DNA from: Aquabacter spiritensis
GTDB lineage: Bacteria; Pseudomonadota; Alphaproteobacteria; Rhizobiales; Xanthobacteraceae
Length of the DNA stretch: 64,000 bases
NCBI RefSeq assembly: GCF_004346185.1
Contig: NZ_SMAI01000013.1
Span: 62,001-126,000 of the forward strand
Direction: 5' to 3'
The notes beneath the pieces are model-generated. The model searched no databases and was not told the origin of the DNA. It worked only from the letters and a program-made list of their open reading frames with translations. A program made the position numbers and the translations under genes. Shown here one piece after another: positions 10,945-19,248 of the stretch. Within the stretch, counting starts at the first letter, position 1; each line of letters opens with the position of its first letter.

Positions 10945-12441
10945 ATGAATGCACACGCCCGCCCCGCCGACGCCCGCAAGCTGATCAAGGGGGCCACCGG
11001 CGACTGGGAAGTGGTGATCGGGATGGAGATCCATGCCCAGGTCTCCACCCAAGCCAAGCTGTTCTCCGGGGCCTCGACCGCCTTCGGCGGCCCGCCGAAC
11101 GACCACGTGTCGCTGGTGGATGCGGCCATGCCGGGCATGCTGCCGGTGATCAACGGCGCGTGTGTCGCCCAGGCGGTGCGCACCGGGCTCGGGCTGAAGG
11201 CGCAGATCAACCTGCGTTCGGTGTTCGACCGCAAGAACTACTTCTATCCCGATCTGCCGCAGGGTTATCAGATCAGCCAGTATAAGAGCCCGATCGTCGG
11301 CGAGGGCGAAGTCGTGGTGGACCTGCCGGACGGCGAGAGCATCCTGGTCGGCATCGAGCGGCTGCATCTCGAACAGGATGCCGGCAAGTCAATCCACGAC
11401 CTCTCGCCCTCGCGCAGCTTTGTCGACCTGAACCGCTCCGGGGTCGCGCTGATGGAGATCGTTTCGCGGCCCGATCTGCGCTCCGCCGAGGAGGCCCGCG
11501 CCTATGTGACCAAGCTGCGCTCGATCCTGCGCTATCTCGGCACCTGCGACGGCGACATGGAGAAGGGAAATCTGCGCGCCGACGTGAACGTCTCGGTGCG
11601 CCGTCCGGGCGCGCCGCTCGGCACGCGCTGCGAGATCAAGAACGTCAATTCGATCCGCTTCATCGGTCAGGCCGTGGAGGCCGAGGCGCGGCGCCAGATC
11701 GACATCATCGAGGATGGCGGGGTGATCGTTCAGGAGACCCGGCTGTTCGATCCCGGCCGCGGCGAGACCCGCTCGATGCGCTCGAAGGAAGAGGCGCACG
11801 ATTATCGCTATTTCCCCGACCCCGATCTTCTGCCGCTGGTGATCGAACCGGGCTTCGTCTCCGACCTGGAGCGTGCGCTGCCGGAACTGCCCGACGCGAA
11901 GAAGGCACGCTTCATCGCGGAATACGGACTGACGCCCTACGACGCGGCGATCCTGGTCGCCGAGAAAGAGACGGCGGATTATTTCGAGGCCGCGGCCACG
12001 TCCGGCGGCACGCCGCGCAACGCCAAGCTGGTCGCCAATTGGATCATGGGCGACGTTGCGGCCTATGCCAACACGACGGGCGTGTCGATTTCCCGCACGC
12101 CGGTCTCGGCAGAACAGGTGGCGGGCTTGGTCGATCTGATCTCGGACGGGACGATCTCCGGCAAGATCGCCAAGGATGTGCTGATCATCATCCTGGAGGA
12201 GAAATATGCCGGCGCGCCGCGCGCTCTTGTCGAGGCGCGCGGGCTGAAGCAGGTGACGGACACCGGCGCGATCGAGAAGGTGGTGGACGACATTATCGCC
12301 GCCAATCCCGACAAGGTGGCCCAACTCCAGGCCAAGCCGACCATGCTCGGCTGGTTCGTCGGCCAGGCCATGAAGGCCTCCGGCGGCAAGGCCAATCCGC
12401 AGGCGGTCAACGACATCCTGAAGATCAAGCTCGGCCTGTAA
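10945..12441 (+). CDS. gatB: Asp-tRNA(Asn)/Glu-tRNA(Gln) amidotransferase subunit B
   Basis: The 498-residue product is GatB. It has the [13 protein letters not shown] start, [19 protein letters not shown], the [16 protein letters not shown] stretch and the [13 protein letters not shown] stretch of the kinase-like cradle domain. A helical region and the C-terminal YqeY-like tail ([14 protein letters not shown]) follow. GatB activates the misacylated tRNA by phosphorylation and hosts amide transfer. The ATG at 10945 gives an N-terminal extension of about 20 residues before the conserved core. It completes the GatCAB set with gatC and gatA upstream, although a minus-strand glycosyltransferase and unknown gene lie between them. 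Confidence 0.96.
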   Translation: MNAHARPADARKLIKGATGDWEVVIGMEIHAQVSTQAKLFSGASTAFGGPPNDHVSLVDAAMPGMLPVINGACVAQAVRTGLGLKAQINLRSVFDRKNYFYPDLPQGYQISQYKSPIVGEGEVVVDLPDGESILVGIERLHLEQDAGKSIHDLSPSRSFVDLNRSGVALMEIVSRPDLRSAEEARAYVTKLRSILRYLGTCDGDMEKGNLRADVNVSVRRPGAPLGTRCEIKNVNSIRFIGQAVEAEARRQIDIIEDGGVIVQETRLFDPGRGETRSMRSKEEAHDYRYFPDPDLLPLVIEPGFVSDLERALPELPDAKKARFIAEYGLTPYDAAILVAEKETADYFEAAATSGGTPRNAKLVANWIMGDVAAYANTTGVSISRTPVSAEQVAGLVDLISDGTISGKIAKDVLIIILEEKYAGAPRALVEARGLKQVTDTGAIEKVVDDIIAANPDKVAQLQAKPTMLGWFVGQAMKASGGKANPQAVNDILKIKLGL

Positions 12442-12504
12442 CGCCCTGCGCCGCCGGAGCGGGAGGCAAAGAGGGCGACGCCCAGCGGCGCCACCCTCGG
12501 CCGT

Positions 12505-12527
12505 CTGGTCAGGCGGAGCCTGACCAG
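12505..12527. terminator. Hairpin between convergent gatB and nucleotidase genes
   Basis: A perfect 10-bp stem (12505-12514 with 12518-12527) and a GGA loop sit 63 bases after the gatB stop codon and 14 bases beyond the stop of the converging nucleotidase gene. There is no T-run on either strand, so it may work with Rho or only shield 3' ends. Confidence 0.5.
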
Positions 12528-12540
12528 TTCCGGCGAAGCC

Positions 12541-15500
12541 TCAGATCACCGCAAAGGCGTCGCGGCCCTCATAGAGGCCGTGGGTGAGATAATGCTGCAG
12601 GGGGTTCGCCCCTGAGGCGGCGACGTCGGGATTGGCGTCGAGATAGGCCGAGCTGTCGAAGGCGGCCGAGGGATCGCGCCCCTCATTCGCGCCGTAGGTC
12701 AGATAATGGGCGAGCGGGTCGATCCCGGCCGCGGCGACGTCCTCATTGGCGTCGAGATAGAAGCTGGTGTCGAACAGGGCGTTGGGATCACGCCCTTCCT
12801 TCCAGCCGTAGGTCAGGAAGTGCTGGAGCGGGTCGGAGCCGCTCATCCCCACATCGGCATTGGCCAGGAGATAGAATTCCGCATCGAAGCCGCCGATGAC
12901 CGCATTGCCGTTCGCGGCATTGGTCGCCCGGCCCTCGTCGCGGCCATATTCCTCGAAATGGGCGAGGGGGTTGCCGCCGCTCGCCGCGACATCCGGATTT
13001 TGCACGAGATAGAAGCGGGTATCGAAGCCGGTGGAGGGGTCGCGGCCCTCGGTCCAGCCGGTGCTGGCATAATGCTCCAGCGGGTTGATACCGGCCGCCT
13101 TCACGTCCGCATTGGCCGAGAGATAGCCGTCCGTGCTGAAAGCGGCGTTCGGATCACGCCCTTCCTTCCAGCCGAACAGGGCGTAATGGGTCTCGGCGTC
13201 CATGCCGGCGTCCCAGACGTCCTTATTGGCGGCGTAGTAGAACAGGTCGTTGACCAGCGCGTTTTCGTCCTTCAGGTCGATGCGCCCGTCCGCGAACTGG
13301 AGATGCTCGATTCCGCGGATCTGGTCCATGCCTTCGGCGGAGGTGAGGATCACGGCGCCGTCCGCAAACGTCGCCGTAACGCTGTTGAAGTCGACGTCGA
13401 AGATCGCCGTATCGTCGCCCTCGCCGCCGTCGAGCAGGTCGTCGCCCATGCCGCCGTTCAGGAAGTCGTTTCCGGCCATGCCGAGGAGCGCGTCGTTGCC
13501 GACGGTGCCTTCGAGCATATCGGTTCCGGCGAGGCCTTCCACGGCGGGCGAGGACAGAACCGTGTCGGTGCGCACATTCACGTTCTGGATGCGGGTGTCG
13601 AGGGTCTGCGGCGTGTCGGCTTCGTCGAAGGCGGTCGCCGGCGTGCCGTGCTCGGCCTGCATATAGACGCCGAAGGCGTCGATTTCGCCGAGCGAGAGGC
13701 CGATCAGGTCGCCCACCCCGGTCTCGACATTGGTGCTGGTGAAGTCGCGGCTCTCGTGGACCGCCGCTGACACCGTGCCGTCGGCCAGAAGGAAGCGGAA
13801 GTTCTCGCCATTGGCCTTCACCGGATAGCCGTCGCCGCCATTGGCGGTGAAGTTCAGCGTGACCACCGTGATGAGGTCGGGCGCATCGGCGAGGATGACG
13901 CCGTCATCGGCGATCCGGGCGATGACGTTGCCGTCGGCATCGATCAAGGCGACGTCCCGGATGCGGGAGCCGGGTGTCGCAATCCCGTTCGAGTCGATGA
14001 AGTTACCGGGGAGATCCGGATCGTAGGAATAGCGCACGCCGCCGATTTGCGGGAACCCGCCATTATTGGCGGAAAGGCCGGCGCCCCAATTGAGAATGTT
14101 GAGCAGGCCCTGGGGCGTGGTGTCGTACACCATGAGGCGGTTGTTGAAGCGCAGCGAATTCTCGACGTCCAGCAGCGAGACGCCGCCTTCCAGCTTGCCG
14201 GCTTCCGCATTGGCGGGCGGCGGCAGCTTGTCGACCGAACCGTCGACCGGGTCGGGGGCGGAGAGGGTGCCGATCTGGGCCCGGATGCCGCCGCCATTCT
14301 TCAGCGAGACGATGAAGGGGGCCTCGTCGTCGAGGATCCGGCGCGCCGCATAGGCGTTCGCATCGCTGGAGAGATTGCCGAGATTGGTCTCCTGGTTGCG
14401 GACGATGCCGCGCTCGGCTTCGAGATAGACGTTGGTGTAGCCGAAGACGTCGCTGTCCTTGGCGTTGATCACCTCCTGGACCGCTTCGGTCAGCGAGCGC
14501 ACCTGGGCGCCTTTGGTGCCGTCGGCGAAGGCGGTCTCGTCGAGTTCGGCGACCTCGACGTTCCAGGCCTCGGCGACGTTCTCGGCCGTCGCGGCATAGG
14601 CGCCGTTGATCGTGCCCATGGCGAGGGTCGGCGGGATGATGTCGCCATTCGCGTCGAACTCGACCACGAGCCGGCCGAGATAGGTGTATTCATTGTCCGT
14701 GTTGACGATCAGTGTGGTCTTGCCGTCGAGATCGGTGGCTTGAAGGGGGTAATTCCCCTCGAATTCCCCTTCGTGACCGGGGAAGTCGACCGCCTCGTCG
14801 TCGCCATCGCCGAGCCGCGTGTTGGAGCCGGCGGCAAGAATGATGTCGACGCCGCGCAGCTTGGTCGCCAGGAGTTGCTCGTTGGCGATCTGCTGCAGAT
14901 GCGACTGGATGATGATCTTGTTGATCCCGGAGGCCAGCATCTCATCGATGATCGGCTGAAGCTGGGCTGCCAGCAGGTCCATGTCGTCGACTTCGCCATT
15001 CGACCCGGTGCCGGTCGGGAAGCCCTTCACTTCGGTGCCGGAGGGAGAAGAGATCGATTCGAGGATCTGGGTGGTGGCGCCGATTAGGCCGATCTTTTCG
15101 CCGCCTTTGGTGATGACTGCGGCGGGCGCGATCCGGCCCTTCAGCGTCGAGGCCTCCGCGATTTCGGTCTCCGGATCGCCGTCCACCGTGTTTGTGAAAC
15201 GCGGGTTAAGGTCGCCATCTCCGGAAAAATCGAGGTTCGACGACAGGTGGACGAAATTCGCCCCGACCCAGCCTGTTGCGCCGAGATTGGGAGAGATGGC
15301 GTCGCGCAGGACGCGGGAGCCCAGGTCAAATTCGTGATTGCCGATCGCCGAGGCTTCGACCCCGATCGCGTTGTGGATGGCGATATCGACGGCGCCGATC
15401 GGCAGATTGGAGGTGAGCGAGATGGTGGAACCGGTAACGGCGTTCACTTCGTCGATGACGCTGAGATCGGTCCCGGCCGCCAGGAACGGGCCGGGCAGGA

Positions 15501-15657
15501 AATTGTCGCCGCCCGCGAGGATCAACGTATTGGCGTAATCGTCGTCGAACGCATCAACCAGCGCCGCCAGATGGGGCGCCGTGGTGGATGCCAGCAGCCC
15601 GGCTTCACCGTCGGCCAGATGCAGCAACTGGAGGATGAAGGTATCAACGGGTTCCAT
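12541..15657 (-). CDS. RTX-type bifunctional metallophosphatase/5'-nucleotidase with six C-terminal repeats
   Basis: The 1038-residue product starts with a calcineurin-like metallophosphoesterase domain (HLADGEAG about 13-20, GGDNF 49-53, GNHEFD 106-111). It continues with the 5'-nucleotidase C-terminal domain (NGGGIRAQIG and ANNGGFPQIGG stretches). Residues about 709-753 are RTX-like Gly/Asp nonapeptides (GNDFLNGGMGDDLLDGG) that should bind calcium. Residues 803-1038 are six copies of a module of about 38 residues. No N-terminal signal peptide is visible, which fits type I secretion through the C-terminus. The likely role is extracellular release of phosphate and nucleosides from nucleotides. 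No type I exporter gene is adjacent. Confidence 0.88.
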   Translation of the reverse strand: MEPVDTFILQLLHLADGEAGLLASTTAPHLAALVDAFDDDYANTLILAGGDNFLPGPFLAAGTDLSVIDEVNAVTGSTISLTSNLPIGAVDIAIHNAIGVEASAIGNHEFDLGSRVLRDAISPNLGATGWVGANFVHLSSNLDFSGDGDLNPRFTNTVDGDPETEIAEASTLKGRIAPAAVITKGGEKIGLIGATTQILESISSPSGTEVKGFPTGTGSNGEVDDMDLLAAQLQPIIDEMLASGINKIIIQSHLQQIANEQLLATKLRGVDIILAAGSNTRLGDGDDEAVDFPGHEGEFEGNYPLQATDLDGKTTLIVNTDNEYTYLGRLVVEFDANGDIIPPTLAMGTINGAYAATAENVAEAWNVEVAELDETAFADGTKGAQVRSLTEAVQEVINAKDSDVFGYTNVYLEAERGIVRNQETNLGNLSSDANAYAARRILDDEAPFIVSLKNGGGIRAQIGTLSAPDPVDGSVDKLPPPANAEAGKLEGGVSLLDVENSLRFNNRLMVYDTTPQGLLNILNWGAGLSANNGGFPQIGGVRYSYDPDLPGNFIDSNGIATPGSRIRDVALIDADGNVIARIADDGVILADAPDLITVVTLNFTANGGDGYPVKANGENFRFLLADGTVSAAVHESRDFTSTNVETGVGDLIGLSLGEIDAFGVYMQAEHGTPATAFDEADTPQTLDTRIQNVNVRTDTVLSSPAVEGLAGTDMLEGTVGNDALLGMAGNDFLNGGMGDDLLDGGEGDDTAIFDVDFNSVTATFADGAVILTSAEGMDQIRGIEHLQFADGRIDLKDENALVNDLFYYAANKDVWDAGMDAETHYALFGWKEGRDPNAAFSTDGYLSANADVKAAGINPLEHYASTGWTEGRDPSTGFDTRFYLVQNPDVAASGGNPLAHFEEYGRDEGRATNAANGNAVIGGFDAEFYLLANADVGMSGSDPLQHFLTYGWKEGRDPNALFDTSFYLDANEDVAAAGIDPLAHYLTYGANEGRDPSAAFDSSAYLDANPDVAASGANPLQHYLTHGLYEGRDAFAVI
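12544..13251 (-). repeat. Six tandem coding repeats of a ~38-residue module
   Basis: Within the nucleotidase tail (residues 803-1038) five modules are 38 residues long. The third is 46, with an Asn/Ala/Gly insertion before its end. The consensus has an aromatic-Tyr-Leu start, Asn-x-Asp-Val-x-x-x-Gly, then Pro-Leu-x-His-Tyr, then Gly-x-x-Glu-Gly-Arg-Asp-Pro and a final Phe. The first copy is the most divergent. I recall similar modules in other alphaproteobacterial RTX proteins and beside some glycosyltransferases, but I cannot name the family with certainty. Confidence 0.9.
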
Positions 15658-15949
15658 GATCTACCGCCCTCGCTCGCGCGTGATGGAAAGAAAAAATCTA
15701 GGATGTTTCGACGTTTGACAGACGAGAAGCGAGGCGGCGGGCAAGCATCCGCCACCATCCGGCTATGGCCAAGGTCTCGTTACGCTTCAAAAGGGGAGCG
15801 TTGATTTCGTTGTTTGGACATTACGCTGCGGCGTGCGACGACGATATGAATAGCCGGATTATCAACGCACGAAGGCGCAGTCTCGTCGGGGGAGTGTGCA
15901 GGGTGCCGGGCACCGGACGGGCTGGTGGCGGCAGCGGGGCAGAGGAAGC

Positions 15950-16669
15950 TCAGTTTGGACCGTCTTCGCCGTCCATGCGGCGGGTCGGGCCGAACACGGT
16001 CTCGAACGCGACGCGGAGCACGCCGTCGACCTCGGGCAGGCTGACCAGCCGTCCGAGACCGGCAAGGCTGGTGACGCCGTGTTCGCGCACGCCGCACGGC
16101 ACGATCCCGGCGAAATGCGAAAGGTCCGGATCAACGTTCAGCGAGATGCCGTGAAACGTCACCCACTGGCGCACGCGGATGCCGATGGCGGCGATCTTGT
16201 CCTCTCCGCCAGCATGGGGAACCCAGACTCCGACCCGGTCCTCCCGCCGCTCGCCCGAGACGTTGAAGGCGGAGAGGGTGCCGATGAGCCAGGTTTCCAG
16301 GGCGCTCACATAACGTCGCAGATCGGGCGTGCGGCGGCGGAGGTCGAGCATGACATAGGCCACCCGCTGGCCCGGTCCGTGATAGGTGAACTGACCGCCG
16401 CGTCCACTCTCGAACACCGGAAAGCGGTCGTCGATCAGATCGGCCGGCCGGGCGCTGGTGCCGGCGGTGTAGAGCGGGGGATGTTCCAGAAGCCACACCG
16501 CTTCACCGGCCGTGCCGGCGGCAATCGCGGCGACCCGCGCCTCCATCCGGTGCACCGCGTCGGGATAGGCCACCGGCGCGTCGCTGGTCCACCATTCGAC
16601 CGGGGGCGCGCCGTTCGCGGCGGGGAAAAACAGGGCGCCGAGATCGGCACGGGCAGAAGAAGGGGTCAT
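15950..16669 (-). CDS. lipB: Octanoyl-[ACP]:protein N-octanoyltransferase LipB
   Basis: The 239-residue product shows the LipB signature. It has [30 protein letters not shown] (about 90-105), the catalytic Lys158 in [19 protein letters not shown], and the nucleophile Cys192 in IVPCGV. The enzyme moves octanoyl groups from acyl carrier protein to lipoyl domains of 2-oxoacid dehydrogenases and the glycine cleavage H protein. I chose the ATG at 16669; 25 further in-frame residues upstream look like random Arg/Pro-rich sequence. LipA is not in the window. Confidence 0.95.
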   Translation of the reverse strand: MTPSSARADLGALFFPAANGAPPVEWWTSDAPVAYPDAVHRMEARVAAIAAGTAGEAVWLLEHPPLYTAGTSARPADLIDDRFPVFESGRGGQFTYHGPGQRVAYVMLDLRRRTPDLRRYVSALETWLIGTLSAFNVSGERREDRVGVWVPHAGGEDKIAAIGIRVRQWVTFHGISLNVDPDLSHFAGIVPCGVREHGVTSLAGLGRLVSLPEVDGVLRVAFETVFGPTRRMDGEDGPN

Positions 16670-16842
16670 CGGACGACGCGGCGCACGCAGGGATCGGACG
16701 GGCGCAGGAGGCGCTTGTCCACACCCGACATATAGTCTCCGCATCGCATGCTGTAGAGGCCTTGTGGCGCCAGAGTCGATCTGTTAGACGATGGCCCCCG
16801 GCGCTGAGCCGGCTGCCGGCCAGTCCGGCGCCAGATCTGATT

Positions 16843-16927
16843 GCGGTCGTGGCGGAATTGGTAGACGCGCTAGCTTGAGGTGCTAGTGGGGAGACCCGTG
16901 GAGGTTCGAGTCCTCTCGTCCGCACCA
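16843..16927 (+). tRNA. tRNA-Leu (anticodon GAG)
   Basis: The 85-base class II tRNA includes the encoded CCA (16925-16927). The anticodon loop TTGAGGT gives GAG, reading CUC/CUU leucine codons. A long variable arm and a T-loop TTCGAGT are clear. The 7-bp acceptor stem (16843-16849 with 16917-16923) has one T-T mismatch at the fifth pair; the other six pairs are Watson-Crick. Confidence 0.95.
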
Positions 16928-16970
16928 GATATGGACAGGGAATGCCGCTTCCGGTGGAAACGGCGGTTCT

Positions 16971-17012
16971 GAAACGACAATGGCGGCCCCTTCGGGCCGC
17001 CATTGTCGTTTC
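16971..17012. terminator. 19-bp perfect hairpin after tRNA-Leu
   Basis: Bases 16971-16989 pair perfectly with 16994-17012 around a CTTC loop. The hairpin lies 43 bases past the tRNA-Leu CCA and about 70 bases beyond the stop of the converging deacetylase gene. The A-rich 5' flank and T-rich 3' flank let it work in both directions, although the T-run is short. Confidence 0.75.
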
Positions 17013-17082
17013 AAGGGCGCCCCCGGCGCCGACCCACAATGTCGATCGCGCGAGACGGGCACCCGTCAGAGGTGCCCGCTGT

Positions 17083-18135
17083 TCACTGCAGACCCTTCGG
17101 AATCATGTCGCTGAGGATGCGCGGCCAGAAGAGTGTGAAGGGCGTCTCCACCGGATCGGTCAGTGCGCGGCCGCCCGGCAAAGCCTGCGTGGGATTCGGC
17201 ACCGGCATCGGCACGGCAGCGGGCGCCCGAGCGACGGCCGTGGTCCGCGCCGCCGGCGTGACGGACGACGTGGTTTCCGGGGCGGCGGGCGCCGCTGCGG
17301 CGACCGGCTTGCTGTCGGGCGTCGGCGCGACCGCGACCGGGGCAGCCGGCGCCGCCGGAGCGGCAACCATCGGGTTTTCCCCGTATTTCATATGAACGAT
17401 CTTGAAGCCGCGGGCCTTAAGTTCCTTCAGGAAGGTCGGCAGCATGACCACCGTGGACGGCTGGATGTCGTGCAGCAGCAGGATGCCGGAGCCGCGCGCC
17501 TCGAGCCGGTCGAGCGCCCGCTTCATCACTTCTTCCGGCTTCAGATGCAGCCAGTCGTCGGCCACCGCATCGACGCTGAACACCGCAATGCCGTGTTCCT
17601 GGGTGTAGGCCTCGAAGGCTTTCGTCCGGCCGAGGCCGGGAAAGCGGAAGAACGGCACGGTATGCGCGCCGATCGGCGCGAGAGCCGCATTGGTCGAGGC
17701 AAAGCCCTGATCGATCTCCTGGATTCCCGAAGCCTGCTTCAGCTTGGGGAAGATCAGAGGGTGATTCTGGCTGTGGGTGCCGATCGTGTGGCCGTCCTGC
17801 GCGACGCGCTGGAGAACCGTGGGATAGGCGCTCGCCATGCGGCCGACGATGAAGAAGGTGGCCTTCACGCAATTCTGCGCCAGCGTGTCGAGCACGCGGG
17901 TGGTCATCGGCGGCAGCGGGCCGTCGTCGAAGGTGAGAATGACCTCGCCCTTCTGCAGCGGTGCGGTCGTCTTGTACTGGAGATTGCCGAGGAACGGCGT
18001 CTGCTTCGGATCGATGGTGATCTCGCGCGAGGTGCCGATCGCGTTCGGATTGCCCGGGCAGGTCTCCGCTGCACCGGCCGCCCCTGCGAGCGCGACAAGC
18101 GCTCCTGCCAGGAAAATGGACCGCATCCCCTTCAC
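17083..18135 (-). CDS. Exported polysaccharide deacetylase with Ala/Pro-rich tail
   Basis: The 350-residue product has a Sec signal peptide (cleavage near GAAGAAE, residue 22-23) and a NodB-homology/CE4 deacetylase domain. The motifs are TFDDGP (Asp70/Asp71), HSQNH (His121/His125), FFRFPG, an ADDW stretch and LLLHD, so the metal-binding Asp-His-His set is complete. From about residue 255 the chain is Ala/Pro/Val-rich and low in complexity, then ends in a short ordered segment. It probably removes N- or O-acetyl groups from a cell-wall or surface polysaccharide in the periplasm. The paralogue next to it shares the same layout without the tail. A second in-frame ATG lies three codons later. Confidence 0.88.
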   Translation of the reverse strand: MKGMRSIFLAGALVALAGAAGAAETCPGNPNAIGTSREITIDPKQTPFLGNLQYKTTAPLQKGEVILTFDDGPLPPMTTRVLDTLAQNCVKATFFIVGRMASAYPTVLQRVAQDGHTIGTHSQNHPLIFPKLKQASGIQEIDQGFASTNAALAPIGAHTVPFFRFPGLGRTKAFEAYTQEHGIAVFSVDAVADDWLHLKPEEVMKRALDRLEARGSGILLLHDIQPSTVVMLPTFLKELKARGFKIVHMKYGENPMVAAPAAPAAPVAVAPTPDSKPVAAAAPAAPETTSSVTPAARTTAVARAPAAVPMPVPNPTQALPGGRALTDPVETPFTLFWPRILSDMIPKGLQ

Positions 18136-18216
18136 TCTCCCGACGCCCCACGGGGCGGATCCCTCAGGATCTCGTGACAGACCGTGTCAGTATCCGTCGA
18201 CGGGCCCAAGATTGGG

Positions 18217-19026
18217 TTAATTGGGCGGGCGCGCCGTCGCGGAAGCTGGGACGATATGAACTGTGTGATACCCACGCTCTGCTAGAGCCCGCAAGAAGGC
18301 CGGAATCATGGCGGCGGTCTGGCTTTTCGTATCGTGGAACAAAATGATGCCGCGGCCGGCCGCGTCGAGTCGGCGCAGCACCAGATCAAGTTCTTGTTCT
18401 GGTGTCATTTTGTTCCAGTCGCTCGCCCACAGATCGGCGCCGAAGACAGAAATGCCACGCTGCGACAAATAATCGAGCAGGGCCGGGGTCGCCGCGAATC
18501 CCGGGAAGCGGAAGAACGGGATGCGTGGGGCGCCGGCAACCGTGCCATAGGCCGCGAAATCGTCGGCTGCGATGCCGCGCTCAATCTCGGCCACGGCGGC
18601 GGGGAAAGGGAGGCCTGCCAGCGTCGCCTCCGGATGGGTCATGGAATGATGGGCGATCGTATGCCCTTCGGCACGCGCCCGGCGCACCAATTCGGGGCGG
18701 ATGCGGGCATTTTCGCCGATCAGGAAGAACGTCGCGCGGACGCATTCCGCCTTGAGCGCATCGAGGATCGCAGCGGTCGTCGTCGGCCACGGGCCGTCGT
18801 CGAAGGTGAGCACAACCTCGCGGTCGGCGAGCGGCAAGGTCTGCGGGAAGGATTTGGTGCCGACACGCGCGCCGGGCGGCACTTCCATCACCCGCGCGGT
18901 CCCAAGGGCGTCCGACTGACCCGGACACGGCGCGGCATCCGCCGGAGGGACGAGTCCGAGGAGCGCAAGAATGGTGACAGAGGCGGGGGCACGGAGCGCG
19001 GCGAGGGCGCGCGCGAAGAGGATCAT
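18217..19026 (-). CDS. Exported polysaccharide deacetylase
   Basis: The 269-residue product has a hydrophobic signal segment (about 10-31, ending PADAAP) and a complete NodB/CE4 domain: TFDDGP (Asp76/Asp77), HSMTH (His127/His131), FFRFPG, the ASDW stretch and LFHD. It is a paralogue of the next gene downstream; both share a CPG start to the mature protein and the TFDDGP...TTxILD layout. Its stop codon lies 81 bases upstream of the neighbour's start, so the two may be co-transcribed. I took the ATG at 19026; 58 further in-frame codons upstream have no protein-like character. Confidence 0.87.
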   Translation of the reverse strand: MILFARALAALRAPASVTILALLGLVPPADAAPCPGQSDALGTARVMEVPPGARVGTKSFPQTLPLADREVVLTFDDGPWPTTTAAILDALKAECVRATFFLIGENARIRPELVRRARAEGHTIAHHSMTHPEATLAGLPFPAAVAEIERGIAADDFAAYGTVAGAPRIPFFRFPGFAATPALLDYLSQRGISVFGADLWASDWNKMTPEQELDLVLRRLDAAGRGIILFHDTKSQTAAMIPAFLRALAERGYHTVHIVPASATARPPN

Positions 19027-19248
19027 GGACGCACCGGCGTGATTCGCGACCCCGGCAGGATGCTCTCCCCCGGTGCGCGCGTCTCCCCCGCAGCGGCGTC
19101 TGCCGTCTTCGGTTCGGCAGCGGCCGGCGCACGGACCCATGCACGCGGAAATTTGCTCCCGCCGCCGCCGGCTTACGCCTTCCCACGCCGCCCAGCGCAA
19201 TCTAGAACGCCCCCAGCTTCCAATTCAGGGTGCCGGAGGGACGGACGG

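Noticed and set aside
12544-13251. Repeated units, considered as a CRISPR array
   Set aside because: The units are in-frame coding modules of about 114 bases with no short identical repeats or unique spacers.
16800-17082. tRNA-Leu as an integration site for a mobile element
   Set aside because: No integrase, direct repeat of the tRNA end, or base-composition change is seen nearby.
18334-19248. N-terminal extension of MgtE upstream of 19249
   Set aside because: The frame stays open but runs opposite the second deacetylase gene and has no MgtE-like content.
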